Below, piece by piece: positions 1 through 10,058 of a DNA stretch of 64,000 bases (its first letter is position 1; every line of letters starts with the position of its first letter). The stretch spans positions 1 through 64,000 of the forward strand of contig NZ_JAIQXX010000009.1 of the NCBI RefSeq assembly GCF_021887715.1, read 5' to 3'. Origin of the DNA: Winogradskyella immobilis. GTDB lineage: Bacteria; Bacteroidota; Bacteroidia; Flavobacteriales; Flavobacteriaceae. The notes beneath the pieces are model-generated. The model saw nothing but the letters and a program-made list of their open reading frames with translations, did not search any database and was not told the DNA's origin. The position numbers and the translations under genes are program-made.

Positions 1-2190
1 GTGCCAGTATTTACATTAACAGAGGCATGTAGCCCAGGCGATATAGTAATAACTGATACAGGTGTTGTTGCAGATGCAGAAGGTTGTGGTGTAAGTCAAA
101 CTTGGACAGCAAACTTCACAGATGATTGTGGAAATGTAGCAGAGGAAGTAAGTATCACTTACACATGGACAGTAGATGAAGAACTACCAACAGTATCAAT
201 ATCAGGACATGGACTAGGTGGAGATCTAGGATGTAATCCAACAGCAATACCAGATGGTCAGAGCTTAATAATGTATGAAAGAATCATAGCAGATGATAAT
301 TGTGGAGTAGCTTCAATAGAGTTTGAAGCAGGAGATATTGAAATTGATGATTGTGGTAGAAGTATAACGTATACATATTTTGCAATAGACAACTGTGGTA
401 ATGAGACAGCTGAAGAAGATAGAATAGATGTTACATACACATGGACAGTAGATACAGAAAGACCAAGTATTTGGGTTTCTGCAGACGAAGAAACTGACTT
501 AGGGTGTAATCCAGAAACAATACCAAGTGGAGAGAGCCTAATAGCGAAAGGGAAAGTTGCAGGAATGGATAATTGCGGTATTATGGCAGTAGATTTTACA
601 ACAGAAGGTGATTATGAAGGATGTGATAGAAGTGTTACGTATACGTATTTCGCTAAAGATAACTGTGGCAATAGAACAGCAAGACAAGACAGAATAAGTG
701 TAACTTATAGATGGACTGTTGATGAAGATGGACCAGAGTTAATACCATACTGTTCAGAACCAACATTAGATTTATATACTAGTGATGGTGCTGTTTGTCC
801 TGATGAAGCGACTACAGATGTTAAAGCAGGTGATGTTATAGACTTAGATGATTTATTCTCTGTTGCAGGTATAGATTTAGGAGCTATAGACGGATTGGAA
901 TTACAATTATGTTTTGAAGATGGTTGTTCTGAAGATTTAACTTATAGAGTAAGATCTGTGAATAATAGTGATTCTGACGGATGTGAGCGTATAATCTCTA
1001 TACGTATAGAAGCAGTTGATGCATGTGGTAACGTATCAGAAGATACTATGCTATGTAAGTTTAGAATTAATGATGATATAGCACCAGTAATAGCATGTCC
1101 ATCAACAGATGAAGGTTCAGATTCTATATTCTTGGGTTGTGATCCAGTAAGTACAAATGGAATTCCTAATGCTATTATTACAAGTGTAGATTATACCGAT
1201 AATTGTAGTGAAAGCGGAACTACATACGATTTCTATGATGGAGAAGGAGTTACTTTTAATGAAGAAACACACGAGTATAGTTTAACAAGAACATTTAGCG
1301 CGGAGGATCGCTGCGGAAACGAAGGTAATTGTAGTATTACCTATACATGGAAAATACCAGAAACAGAAACTGCTTATGGTGTGTTTGTTGATAATGATAG
1401 GGTTTCTTCAGAGTTTAGTCAATGCTTTATTCCAGACTTTAGTCGTTGGGGATGGACTAATAGTATTTATTTTGATGCAGAACAAGGACTTACTAGTTAT
1501 GCTATGGATATCTATGCAGGAGCATCTGGTTGTAACATAGCTAACGGCGACGATGCTGGTACAGTTAATATAGAATATAATGAATATGATAGTTCAATTA
1601 CATTCAACTATAATTTAGAAGGATTTGCATTAAGCCAAGCACATATATATGTTGGCCCATGTGAACAACCATATCCTACTAATGGTGGTTCAGAAACGGT
1701 GGCACCAGGACAATATACATTTGTAGATGAGAATATTGGTTTTGTTGAAAATTACTCTGTAACTATACCAGTAACAGGTAAAGCATTTAGTGTTATTGTT
1801 CATGCAGTGACATCAGAATCGAAAGCTTCTTGTTTAACAGAAACAAGTGCAGATAATCCATTAGTAGGTAACTACGATGGACCTACAATTGAAGGATGTG
1901 AATATCAAGATGCTGAAGCTACTAGTAGTGTTGACTTTAGTGCGTCTCCAGTGCCTTTTGAAGATACTTTAAATGTTAATTATAGATTCGATTATAATAC
2001 CGATGTAAAAATAGATGTTTATGATATGAGAGGATCGTTAGTATCTACAACTACTAATTATAAATATCTAGCAGGTAGAAATGGCAGAACAACTTTAGAT
2101 ATGAGTCGTTTGCAAAACGCAGTATATTTAGTTCGTGTGACTACAAATAAAGGTACTCTTGCTAAAAAAGTAATCTCTGCAAAGAAGTAA
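1..2190 (+). CDS. Large secreted Cys-rich repeat protein with T9SS type A sorting domain (5' end missing)
   Basis: The reading frame is open from the first base, so the gene begins upstream; the GTG at base 1 is probably an internal valine. The visible 729 residues contain at least two tandem units of about 90 residues (about 65-155 and 156-243). Each has a GCNP motif, a DNCG motif and a Y-T-W-T-V-D ending, a pattern seen in bacterial surface proteins with Ig-like or HYR-like repeats. Paired cysteines throughout fit an exported protein. The last 80 residues (about 650-729) look like a T9SS type A sorting domain: a SPVPFEDTLNV start, a VYDMRG motif, a YLVRV strand and a basic end. It is probably secreted across the outer membrane and attached or released. 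Its ligand is unknown. Confidence 0.85.
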   Translation: MPVFTLTEACSPGDIVITDTGVVADAEGCGVSQTWTANFTDDCGNVAEEVSITYTWTVDEELPTVSISGHGLGGDLGCNPTAIPDGQSLIMYERIIADDNCGVASIEFEAGDIEIDDCGRSITYTYFAIDNCGNETAEEDRIDVTYTWTVDTERPSIWVSADEETDLGCNPETIPSGESLIAKGKVAGMDNCGIMAVDFTTEGDYEGCDRSVTYTYFAKDNCGNRTARQDRISVTYRWTVDEDGPELIPYCSEPTLDLYTSDGAVCPDEATTDVKAGDVIDLDDLFSVAGIDLGAIDGLELQLCFEDGCSEDLTYRVRSVNNSDSDGCERIISIRIEAVDACGNVSEDTMLCKFRINDDIAPVIACPSTDEGSDSIFLGCDPVSTNGIPNAIITSVDYTDNCSESGTTYDFYDGEGVTFNEETHEYSLTRTFSAEDRCGNEGNCSITYTWKIPETETAYGVFVDNDRVSSEFSQCFIPDFSRWGWTNSIYFDAEQGLTSYAMDIYAGASGCNIANGDDAGTVNIEYNEYDSSITFNYNLEGFALSQAHIYVGPCEQPYPTNGGSETVAPGQYTFVDENIGFVENYSVTIPVTGKAFSVIVHAVTSESKASCLTETSADNPLVGNYDGPTIEGCEYQDAEATSSVDFSASPVPFEDTLNVNYRFDYNTDVKIDVYDMRGSLVSTTTNYKYLAGRNGRTTLDMSRLQNAVYLVRVTTNKGTLAKKVISAKK

Positions 2191-2238
2191 ATAGATTAAT
2201 AGATGATTAGCTGATAGATAGCTAACAATTAAAAGAAG

Positions 2239-2272
2239 AAGACTCGTAAAATTATTTTACGAGTCTTTTTTA
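2239..2272 (+). terminator. Rho-independent terminator after the T9SS repeat protein
   Basis: A 13-bp perfect stem (AAGACTCGTAAAA with its complement) has a 3-nt loop and is followed by a run of T. It lies about 50 bp after the stop codon. Confidence 0.85.
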
Positions 2273-2365
2273 ATAATTATAAATGAAATGAATATACAAT
2301 CTGTTATTACTAATATAGATATCAACAAAAAGTGCAACTACCACTTTGAACACAGTCGAAAGCGT

Positions 2366-2491
2366 TTAATAATAAAATTTAGATTTTGCTTGTGAACATG
2401 TGAGTTCGCCTTGTTCAATTTCTCGAACTAAATCTAACTTAAAAGACATAGGATAGTCCTTCTGAGTACGCTTTACATAATTGTTTTTCAT
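2366..2491 (-). pseudogene. Remnant of IS3-type transposase orfA (N-terminal fragment)
   Basis: On the minus strand an ATG at 2491 opens a 41-codon frame ending in TAA at 2366. It begins MKNNYVKRTQKDYP and continues with SFKLDLVREIEQGEL and SQAK. This resembles the start of IS3-family OrfA proteins (a helix-turn-helix of about 90-100 residues), but it stops before the recognition region is complete, and no OrfB follows. The flank at 2341-2360 contains the motif ACTTTGAACACAGTCGAAAG, which resembles a short dispersed repeat I recall from flavobacterial genomes. The assignment rests on remembered family resemblance only. The fragment sits between two terminators, in the only gap near 400 bp in the window (2191-2588), which otherwise holds nothing I recognise. 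Confidence 0.6.
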
Positions 2492-2536
2492 TATACTTAA
2501 GTTTTAGTGTAACACTATTTCAGGATGAGACAATAT

Positions 2537-2569
2537 AAAAAGAGCCTCTTATATAAGAGACTCTTTTTT
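2537..2569 (-). terminator. Terminator of clpC
   Basis: This near-perfect palindrome (AAAAAGAGCCTCTTATA and its complement, one mismatch) is flanked by A and T runs just after the clpC stop. It can act on both strands, but position points to clpC. Confidence 0.8.
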
Positions 2570-2588
2570 ATAAAGGATAATAAGAGGT

Positions 2589-5141
2589 TTATGATTCTGT
2601 CTTTTTATTAGAAGATTTCACGGTTACCTTTAGGCTGTCAGACTTAGCGTCAAAATCCATAGAAATAGTATCACCTTCTTGAATTTTAGAACTAATAATC
2701 TCTTCTGCCAGGGCATCCTCAATGTACTTTTGTATCGCTCTATTTAAAGGACGCGCACCATATTGTTGATCGAAACCTTTATCTGCAATATAATCTTTAG
2801 CTTTTGCAGATAGTTTAAGGGTATAACCTAGGTTTTTAATACGCTCAATAAGCTTTACCAATTCTATGTCTATAATCTTATTAATATCTTCTTTTTCAAG
2901 TGTATTAAAGACAACAACATCATCTATACGATTTAAAAATTCAGGTGCAAATGCTTTTTTAAGTGCATTTTCAATAACTCCTTTTGCATGGTCAGAGGCT
3001 TGTGCTTCTTTAGCAGAAGTACCAAAACCAACTCCTTGACCGAAATCTTTTAATTTACGAGCGCCAATATTAGAGGTCATAATAATAATTGTATTTCTAA
3101 AATCAATTTTACGACCAAGACTATCTGTTAAATAGCCATCGTCTAATACTTGAAGTAACATATTAAACACATCTGGATGCGCTTTTTCAATTTCATCGAG
3201 TAAAACTACAGCATAAGGTTTACGTCTTATTTTTTCTGTAAGTTGACCACCTTCTTCATACCCAACGTACCCTGGAGGTGCGCCAATTAAACGAGATATA
3301 GCAAATTTTTCCATGTATTCACTCATGTCTATTCTTACAAGAGCGTCATCATTATCAAATAACTCATTAGCTAAGACTTTAGCTAATTGTGTTTTACCAA
3401 CACCTGTTTGCCCTAAAAATATAAACGACCCAATTGGCTTATTAGGGTCTTTAAGTCCAGCTCTGTTTCTCTGAATGGCTTTTACGACCTTAGCAACAGC
3501 TTGATCTTGACCAATAACACGTCCTTTAATAAGATTTGGTAGTTCTGCCAGTTTATTAATTTCTGTTTGCGCAATTTTATTAACAGGAATACCTGTCATC
3601 ATAGAAACGACATCAGCTACATTATCTTCAGTAACCACTTCACGATGCTGTTTGGTTTCTTCTTCCCATTTTTCTTGCGCAGTAGCCAATTCTTTTTCTA
3701 AACGTTTTTCATCGTCTCTAAGCTTTGCAGCTTCTTCATACTTCTGTTTTTTAACAGCAGAATCTTTAACACTTTTTATGTCTTCAACTTTCTTTTCTAA
3801 TTCAAGAATCTGTTTAGGAACATCAATATTTGTAATATGAACACGAGAACCGGCTTCATCTAAAGCATCAATAGCTTTGTCTGGCAGAAAGCGCTCAGTC
3901 ATATATCTGTTGGTTAACTTTACACAAGCTTCAATAGCTTCATCTGTATATTCAACATTATGATGTTCTTCGTATTTGCTTTTAATATTATTTAGAATTT
4001 CAATAGTTTCTTCTACAGAAGTTGGTTCAACGATAACTTTTTGAAAACGACGTTCTAATGCTCCATCTTTTTCAATATATTGTCTGTATTCATCTAATGT
4101 AGTAGCTCCTATACATTGTATTTCGCCTCTTGCTAAGGCAGGTTTAAACATATTTGAAGCATCTAAACTTCCTGTAGCTCCACCAGCTCCAACAATTGTA
4201 TGAATTTCATCAATAAAAAGAATGATATCGTCATTCTTTTCAAGCTCATTCATTACTGCTTTCATGCGTTCTTCAAATTGTCCTCGATACTTTGTGCCAG
4301 CAACTAAACTTGCTAAGTCTAAAGTGACTACACGTTTGTTAAAAAGTGTACGCGACACTTTACGTTTAACAATTCTTAAAGCTAAACCTTCAGCAATGGC
4401 AGATTTACCTACACCAGGTTCACCTATTAATAAAGGGTTATTCTTTTTTCTTCGACTTAGTATTTGCGAAACACGCTGTATTTCAGCTTCTCGACCCACT
4501 ACAGGGTCTAATTTACCGTCTTCGGCTAAGACTGTTAAATCTCTTCCAAAGTTGTCTAAAACAGGTGTTTTAGACTTTTTATTGGTTTTAGAAGTTTGAC
4601 TACCAAAAGGATTTTGCTTGTCATCTTCTTCATTTTCGTTTGTATCATCATCAGAAAAAGATTCTGCTTTTGGTGTTTCTAAATAATCATCTTCGCTTGT
4701 AATCATAGATTTAAATTCTTCTTTTACATTATCATAATCTACTTTAAGTTTATTTAAAAGCTTAGTTGTAGGATCATTCTCGTTTCTTAAAATACACAAT
4801 AATAAATGTGCAGTATTAATCGAGGTACTCTGAAAGAGTTTAGCTTCTAAAAATGTTGTTTTTAAAGCACGCTCAGCTTGGCGTGTTAAATGCAAGTTTT
4901 TTTTATCATTAGAAACTATTGAGACATTTGGATTTGCTGGGCTTAAAATTTCAACTTTTCGCCTTAAATGATTTAAGTCTATATCTAAAGAACTTAAGAT
5001 GTCAATAGCTTTGCCATTTCCATCTCTAAGTAAGCCTAGCATTAAATGCTCGGTTCCTATAAAATCATGACCTAGACGTAGCGCTTCTTCTTTGCTATAA
5101 GCAATTACATCTTTAACTCTTGGGGAAAAATTATCATCCAT
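2589..5141 (-). CDS. clpC: ATP-dependent Clp protease ATP-binding subunit ClpC
   Basis: This AAA+ unfoldase feeds proteins to ClpP in the cytoplasm. At 850 residues it has the normal ClpC length. Order: a double Clp-N repeat (about 1-150), an acidic linker (about 150-185), the first AAA module with Walker A GEPGVGKS at 240-247 and a [10 protein letters not shown] Walker B, a middle region with a UVR-like stretch ([17 protein letters not shown]), and the second AAA module with Walker A GQTGVGKT and a DEIEKAH motif. The middle region and the UVR-like stretch favour ClpC over ClpA or ClpB. The gene is monocistronic, diverges from gyrA and has its own terminator. An unusually strong Shine-Dalgarno motif precedes the ATG. 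No clpP or mcsB is nearby. Confidence 0.95.
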   Translation of the reverse strand: MDDNFSPRVKDVIAYSKEEALRLGHDFIGTEHLMLGLLRDGNGKAIDILSSLDIDLNHLRRKVEILSPANPNVSIVSNDKKNLHLTRQAERALKTTFLEAKLFQSTSINTAHLLLCILRNENDPTTKLLNKLKVDYDNVKEEFKSMITSEDDYLETPKAESFSDDDTNENEEDDKQNPFGSQTSKTNKKSKTPVLDNFGRDLTVLAEDGKLDPVVGREAEIQRVSQILSRRKKNNPLLIGEPGVGKSAIAEGLALRIVKRKVSRTLFNKRVVTLDLASLVAGTKYRGQFEERMKAVMNELEKNDDIILFIDEIHTIVGAGGATGSLDASNMFKPALARGEIQCIGATTLDEYRQYIEKDGALERRFQKVIVEPTSVEETIEILNNIKSKYEEHHNVEYTDEAIEACVKLTNRYMTERFLPDKAIDALDEAGSRVHITNIDVPKQILELEKKVEDIKSVKDSAVKKQKYEEAAKLRDDEKRLEKELATAQEKWEEETKQHREVVTEDNVADVVSMMTGIPVNKIAQTEINKLAELPNLIKGRVIGQDQAVAKVVKAIQRNRAGLKDPNKPIGSFIFLGQTGVGKTQLAKVLANELFDNDDALVRIDMSEYMEKFAISRLIGAPPGYVGYEEGGQLTEKIRRKPYAVVLLDEIEKAHPDVFNMLLQVLDDGYLTDSLGRKIDFRNTIIIMTSNIGARKLKDFGQGVGFGTSAKEAQASDHAKGVIENALKKAFAPEFLNRIDDVVVFNTLEKEDINKIIDIELVKLIERIKNLGYTLKLSAKAKDYIADKGFDQQYGARPLNRAIQKYIEDALAEEIISSKIQEGDTISMDFDAKSDSLKVTVKSSNKKTES

Positions 5142-5147
5142 AATAAA

Positions 5148-5156
5148 CTCCTTTCT
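5148..5156 (-). promoter_or_regulatory. Strong Shine-Dalgarno sequence for clpC
   Basis: Read on the minus strand, AGAAAGGAG ends 6 nt before the clpC ATG. Most starts in this window have only A/T-rich leaders, as expected for Flavobacteriia, so this motif stands out. Confidence 0.6.
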
Positions 5157-5401
5157 GCATTAAAAATAATAAATTCAAAGTATACTTATTCAAAAACTAT
5201 ACCTAATTAATATGTATTTAACGAATAGAATAAAAATGCATTGTAAATCAAAATGAAATAGCACATACTTATTAACGAAAATAGCCTTAAAATTTGTTAA
5301 TAAATACTGCGAAATAGGCTGTTTTAAAATAGAGTAAAACTTGGTAAAATACTTATATTAGCACGTTATGAAAAACCTACAAAAATCTAATTAAATATAA
5401 T

Positions 5402-7933
5402 ATGGCAGAAGGCGAAAAATTGATCCCTATTAACATTGAAGACGAAATGAAATCCGCTTACATCGATTATTCGATGTCAGTCATTGTGTCACGTGCCTTA
5501 CCAGATGTTAGGGATGGTTTAAAACCTGTGCATAGACGTGTTTTATACGGTATGCACGAACTTGGTGTTAGAGCAAATACTGCTCATAAAAAATCAGCAA
5601 GAATAGTTGGTGAAGTATTAGGTAAATATCATCCACATGGGGATACATCTGTTTATGATACTATGGTACGTATGGCTCAAGAATGGAGTTTACGTTATAT
5701 GTTAGTAGATGGCCAAGGAAATTTTGGATCTATCGATGGTGATAGTCCTGCAGCTATGCGTTATACTGAAGCTAGAATGCGTAAGATATCTGAAGATATG
5801 TTGGCAGATATTGAGAAAGATACAGTAGACCATAAACTAAACTTTGATGACACCTTAAAAGAACCAACAGTTCTTCCGACTAGAATTCCTGGTTTGTTGG
5901 TAAATGGTGCGTCTGGTATAGCAGTAGGTATGGCAACAAATATGCCTCCACATAATTTGAGTGAAGTTGTAGATGGTACTGTTGCGTATATAGAGAATAG
6001 AGACATTGATATTGATGAATTGATGACCTACATTAAAGCGCCAGATTTTCCTACTGGAGGAACAATTTACGGCTATGATGGTGTTAAAGAAGCTTTTCAT
6101 ACAGGGAGAGGACGAGTTGTGCTAAGAGGAAAAGCAAATATTGAAGAAGTAAATGGGAGAGAATGCATCATAGTTGAAGAGATACCTTATCAAGTTAATA
6201 AAGCAGATATGATTAAAAAAACTGCTGATTTAGTAAATGATAAAAAAATCGATGGTATTTCTACAATTAGAGATGAATCAGATAGAAATGGTATGCGTAT
6301 CGTTTATGTTTTAAAGCGCGATGCAATACCTAATATAGTATTAAATAAACTGTATAAATACACAGCATTACAGTCATCTTTTAGTGTTAATAATATTGCA
6401 CTGGTAAATGGTAGACCAGAAATGTTGAATTTAAAGGATTTAATTCATCATTTTGTAGAGCATAGACATGATGTAGTTGTAAGACGTACAAAATATGAAT
6501 TAAAGAAAGCAGAAGAGCGTGCTCATATATTAGAAGGTTTAATTATAGCTTCAGACAATATAGATGAAGTTATAGCTTTAATTAGAGCATCTTCTAATGC
6601 AGATGAAGCAAGAGCCAAATTGATAGAACGTTTTGAGTTAACTGAGATTCAAGCCAAGGCTATTGTAGAAATGCGATTACGTCAGTTAACTGGTTTAGAA
6701 CAAGATAAGCTTAGAGCTGAATATGATGAGTTAATGAAAACGATTGAAGATCTAAAAGATATTTTAGATAAAGAAGATCGAAGAATGGATATTATTAAAG
6801 AAGAATTACTTGTTGTAAAAGATAAGTATGGAGATGATAGACGTTCTCTTATAGAATATGCTGGAGGTGATTTAAGTATTGAAGATATGATTCCGGATGA
6901 AAAAGTAGTCATTACTATTTCGCATGCTGGTTATATTAAAAGAACATCGCTTACAGAATATAAAACACAAAATAGAGGAGGAGTTGGACAAAAAGCATCA
7001 ACAACACGTAATGAAGATTTCTTAGAACATTTATTTGTAGGAACCAACCACCAATACATGTTATTTTTCACACAAAAAGGAAAATGTTTCTGGATGCGTG
7101 TTTATGAAATTCCAGAAGGTGCTAAAACATCAAAGGGAAGAGCAATACAAAACCTTATTAATATAGAACAAGACGATAAGGTAATGGCATTTATTTGTAC
7201 CCAAGATTTAAAAGATGAAGATTATATTAATAATCATTATGTAATCATGGCAACTAAAAATGGTCAAGTAAAGAAAACATCTTTAGAACAATATTCTCGA
7301 CCTAGAACAAATGGTATTAATGCAATTACCATTAGAGAAGAAGATGAATTACTTGAAGCTAAATTAACGACAGGAGAAAGCCAAGTGATGTTAGCACTTA
7401 AATCTGGTAAAGCTATTCGTTTTGAAGAAGCTAAAACTAGACCAATGGGGCGTAATGCATCTGGTGTAAGAGGAATTACACTTCAAAGTAAAAATGACGA
7501 AGTTATAGGTATGATTGCTGTTGATGATATGGAAAGTAATATACTTGTAGTTTCTGAAAACGGTTACGGAAAACGTTCTAGCCTCGAAGATTATAGAGTT
7601 ACAAATAGAGGTGGTAAAGGTGTAAAAACCATTTCTATTACAGAAAAAACTGGTAACTTAGTGGCCATAAAAAATGTAACTGATGAAGATGATTTAATGA
7701 TCATTAATAAGTCAGGTATTGCAATTAGAATGGCTGTTGCTGATTTAAGAGTTATGGGAAGAGCAACTCAAGGAGTAAAATTAATTAACCTTAAAGGAAA
7801 CGATTCTATAGCTGCGGTAGCAAAAGTAATGAAGGATGATGAAGATCCAGAATTAGAAGACGAAAACATTGATAATGAGAGTGCTACTGAAAACGGCACA
7901 ACTCTTGATAATACTACTAAAAACGAAGATTAA
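5402..7933 (+). CDS. gyrA: DNA gyrase subunit A
   Basis: GyrA is the breakage-reunion subunit of DNA gyrase, which introduces negative supercoils. The 843-residue protein has the winged-helix/tower part with the catalytic tyrosine at 121 ([10 protein letters not shown]), preceded by the quinolone-determining region [17 protein letters not shown]. Positions equivalent to E. coli Ser83 and Asp87 are Thr82 and Asp86. Thr there is usual in flavobacteria as I recall, so it is not by itself a resistance mutation. The C-terminal half carries the beta-pinwheel repeats with a GyrA box (about [11 protein letters not shown], residues 522-532), which separates it from ParC. The tail is acidic. The start has an A-rich leader without Shine-Dalgarno. 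A secreted TPR protein follows within 20 bp and may be co-transcribed. Confidence 0.97.
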   Translation: MAEGEKLIPINIEDEMKSAYIDYSMSVIVSRALPDVRDGLKPVHRRVLYGMHELGVRANTAHKKSARIVGEVLGKYHPHGDTSVYDTMVRMAQEWSLRYMLVDGQGNFGSIDGDSPAAMRYTEARMRKISEDMLADIEKDTVDHKLNFDDTLKEPTVLPTRIPGLLVNGASGIAVGMATNMPPHNLSEVVDGTVAYIENRDIDIDELMTYIKAPDFPTGGTIYGYDGVKEAFHTGRGRVVLRGKANIEEVNGRECIIVEEIPYQVNKADMIKKTADLVNDKKIDGISTIRDESDRNGMRIVYVLKRDAIPNIVLNKLYKYTALQSSFSVNNIALVNGRPEMLNLKDLIHHFVEHRHDVVVRRTKYELKKAEERAHILEGLIIASDNIDEVIALIRASSNADEARAKLIERFELTEIQAKAIVEMRLRQLTGLEQDKLRAEYDELMKTIEDLKDILDKEDRRMDIIKEELLVVKDKYGDDRRSLIEYAGGDLSIEDMIPDEKVVITISHAGYIKRTSLTEYKTQNRGGVGQKASTTRNEDFLEHLFVGTNHQYMLFFTQKGKCFWMRVYEIPEGAKTSKGRAIQNLINIEQDDKVMAFICTQDLKDEDYINNHYVIMATKNGQVKKTSLEQYSRPRTNGINAITIREEDELLEAKLTTGESQVMLALKSGKAIRFEEAKTRPMGRNASGVRGITLQSKNDEVIGMIAVDDMESNILVVSENGYGKRSSLEDYRVTNRGGKGVKTISITEKTGNLVAIKNVTDEDDLMIINKSGIAIRMAVADLRVMGRATQGVKLINLKGNDSIAAVAKVMKDDEDPELEDENIDNESATENGTTLDNTTKNED

Positions 7934-7951
7934 CTAAAATTGATTATAAAA

Positions 7952-9238
7952 ATGAGAAAATTAATAACTTTAATGTGTGCTATTTTAATTAGCTCAATGT
8001 CTTATGCTCAAAAAAACGAGATTAAGGCACTAGAAAAGGCGCTGAAAAGTAACAACTTTGCTGCGGCTAAAACATCTGTTGCATCTGCAGATGCTTTAAT
8101 AGGTAATATGGATGATAAAACTAAGGCCAAGTTTTATTTTCTAAAAGCTCAAGCTTTGTATGCTAGTGGTGCAGGAACAAATGATGATATAAGTAAGGCA
8201 ATAAAAAGCTTAGACGATCTTAAAGATTTAGAATCTAAGGTAGGTAAGTTAAAGTATACTGAAGAAGCAAATACAATTAAAGCTTCAATGCTTCAAAATT
8301 TCTTACAACGAGCAGACAAAGCACTTACAAATAAAAATTATTTAATTGCTTCTAAAAATTTTGAAACAGCATATAAGCTTTCTCCAAAAGATACAACATA
8401 TTTATATTATGCGGCATCTACTGCAGTAAATGCGCAAGATTATGAGACTTCTTTAGCACAATACCTTCAGTTAAAAAATATGGGTTATACAGGGATAAAA
8501 ACCAATTATTTAGCTACAAATAAAGAAACTGGTGTGGAAGAAAATTTTTCTGACAAGAAAACGAGAGATATAGCAATAGTCTCTAAGACATATATTAATC
8601 CAAGAGTAGAATTATCTAAATCTAAATCTGCAGAGATTATAAAGAATATTGCATTAATTTATGTTGCTCAAAATGAAAATGAAAAAGCTATAGCAGCTAT
8701 GGCGGATGCTCGTAAAGAAAACCCTAACGACTTAGGTTTAATATTATCTGAAGCTAATGTGCAATTAAAAATGGGAAATAGGGATAAGTTTAAGGATTTG
8801 ATGGAAATTGCAACAACAATGGATCCTGAAAATGCAGAGTTGCAATTTAATTTGGGAGCTTTAGCAGCTGAAGGAGGAAATGTTGATTCTGCTAAAAAAT
8901 ATTATAAGAAAGCAATAGAATTAGACCCAAACTATGCTGATGCATACACTAATATGGCTGTAGCAATATTAAATGGTGAATTAGCAATTGTTGAAGAAAT
9001 GAACGGATTAGGAAGCAGTTCGGCAGATAATGAGCGATATGACACTTTATTAGAAAAGCGTAAAGGTCTGTATAGTGAAGCTATCCCTTTTTTAGAAAAA
9101 GCATTGGAGTTAAATAAGACTAATGTTGAGGCAGCTAGAACTTTGATGAATATTTACAGTACATTAGGTGAAACTGATAAATTTAAAGCTATGAAAGCAA
9201 AAGTTGCTGAATTAGATGCAAAAGCTTCAGGTAATTAA
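7952..9238 (+). CDS. Exported tetratricopeptide-repeat protein
   Basis: This protein of about 428 residues starts with a clear signal peptide (MRKLITLMCAILISSMSYAQ), which is why the ATG at 7952 is preferred over an in-frame TTG 12 nt upstream. The mature part is helical and Ala/Lys/Asn-rich. TPR-like units are clearest in the middle and C-terminal parts, for example AELQFNLGALAAEGG followed by AKKYYKKAIELDPNYADAY, the classic TPR consensus, and a final EAIPFLEKALELNKTN unit. It is probably a periplasmic scaffold; the partner cannot be told from the sequence. It follows gyrA after 18 bp and ends at a strong terminator. Confidence 0.85.
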   Translation: MRKLITLMCAILISSMSYAQKNEIKALEKALKSNNFAAAKTSVASADALIGNMDDKTKAKFYFLKAQALYASGAGTNDDISKAIKSLDDLKDLESKVGKLKYTEEANTIKASMLQNFLQRADKALTNKNYLIASKNFETAYKLSPKDTTYLYYAASTAVNAQDYETSLAQYLQLKNMGYTGIKTNYLATNKETGVEENFSDKKTRDIAIVSKTYINPRVELSKSKSAEIIKNIALIYVAQNENEKAIAAMADARKENPNDLGLILSEANVQLKMGNRDKFKDLMEIATTMDPENAELQFNLGALAAEGGNVDSAKKYYKKAIELDPNYADAYTNMAVAILNGELAIVEEMNGLGSSSADNERYDTLLEKRKGLYSEAIPFLEKALELNKTNVEAARTLMNIYSTLGETDKFKAMKAKVAELDAKASGN

Positions 9239-9262
9239 ACATAGAAAAGTAATAAGTAGTAT

Positions 9263-9293
9263 AAAAAAGCGAATCGTATTGATTCGCTTTTTT
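9263..9293. terminator. Bidirectional terminator between convergent genes
   Basis: A stem of at least 12 bp (AAAAAGCGAATC and its complement) surrounds a 5-nt loop, with an A run before it and a T run after it. It can end the TPR gene on the plus strand and the NlpC/P60 gene on the minus strand. Confidence 0.85.
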
Positions 9294-9296
9294 ATT

Positions 9297-10049
9297 TTAA
9301 AATATTTTTTTAATAACTCTTAACTTATGAGTATGTAAGCCAGATTCTATATTGTAAATACCACTATGATCTATACGGTCTATCCGTACTTTACCATGCG
9401 CATGAATAATATAATTATTCTCTAAAATAATACCTACATGTATTATGTGCCCTTCATTATTGTCAAAAAAAGCTAAATCTCCAGGCTCACTTTCTTCAAT
9501 AAAACTTAAGGCTTCTCCTTGAGTAGCTTGTTGCGAGGCGTCTCTTAATAATTGATGTCCGTTAAGTTTATAAACCATTTGGGTAAATCCAGAACAATCA
9601 ATACCAAAAGGGGTTTTTCCTCCCCATAAATAAGGAGTGTTTAAATACAAATAAGCGGTTTTGATTAACCCTGCTTTTTCATTTTTAGAATTTACAGAAT
9701 TACCATCAAAAACATGATTTAAAAGATGCAAACCATTAATGCAAGATCCTAGGGGTATTGTATAAATGGCGTGGTTAGAGTCATCAGAAACAAACTCAAC
9801 TAAATCAGTTGACAATACGGGTTCAGAATTAGATAGAAACGTATAGTGTTTTTCATCTATTTCTTTATACTGCTTATTATCTAACCAACCTTCATAATTA
9901 TCAAAAGCAATACGAATACGACTCCATTTTTTTCGTTGTTCTAAAACCTTAAAATGTTCGCCATATAAGACTTGAGATACCATCTCAGAGTCATCGTTAG
10001 GTTCTAATCGTAATGGTACAATTCCAAGATTGCAAATTCCGTATTGCAT
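9297..10049 (-). CDS. NlpC/P60-family cell-wall hydrolase with SH3-like domains
   Basis: Proteins of this type are gamma-D-glutamyl-diamino-acid endopeptidases that cut peptidoglycan stem peptides. The C-terminal half (about 125-250) has the triad of the family: Cys152 in GIDCSGF, His204 in HIIHVGI and His216 in IIHAHGK. The N-terminal half has bacterial SH3-like segments (about 1-60 and 70-120; for example VLEQRKKWSRIRI and GWLDNK). No signal peptide is visible, so it may act in the cytoplasm on recycled muropeptides, as described for some Bacteroidota relatives, or use an atypical export route. The 250-residue length is normal. It follows the thiolase gene with a 9-bp gap on the same strand, so the two may share a transcript. 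Confidence 0.88.
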   Translation of the reverse strand: MQYGICNLGIVPLRLEPNDDSEMVSQVLYGEHFKVLEQRKKWSRIRIAFDNYEGWLDNKQYKEIDEKHYTFLSNSEPVLSTDLVEFVSDDSNHAIYTIPLGSCINGLHLLNHVFDGNSVNSKNEKAGLIKTAYLYLNTPYLWGGKTPFGIDCSGFTQMVYKLNGHQLLRDASQQATQGEALSFIEESEPGDLAFFDNNEGHIIHVGIILENNYIIHAHGKVRIDRIDHSGIYNIESGLHTHKLRVIKKIF

Positions 10050-10058
10050 AAAAAGATT

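Noticed and set aside
2191-2588. tRNA or other stable RNA in the longest gap
   Set aside because: No cloverleaf or T-loop signature was found; the gap holds two terminators and the transposase remnant. None was found in the other gaps either.
4222-4599. 125-codon plus-strand open frame opposite clpC
   Set aside because: It is Ser/Leu-rich, lies wholly inside the conserved clpC gene and shows no signal of its own; a shadow of the real gene.
5660-5690. Quinolone-resistance mutation in gyrA (Thr82 in place of Ser)
   Set aside because: Thr at this position is, as I recall, the normal flavobacterial residue, and Asp86 is intact.
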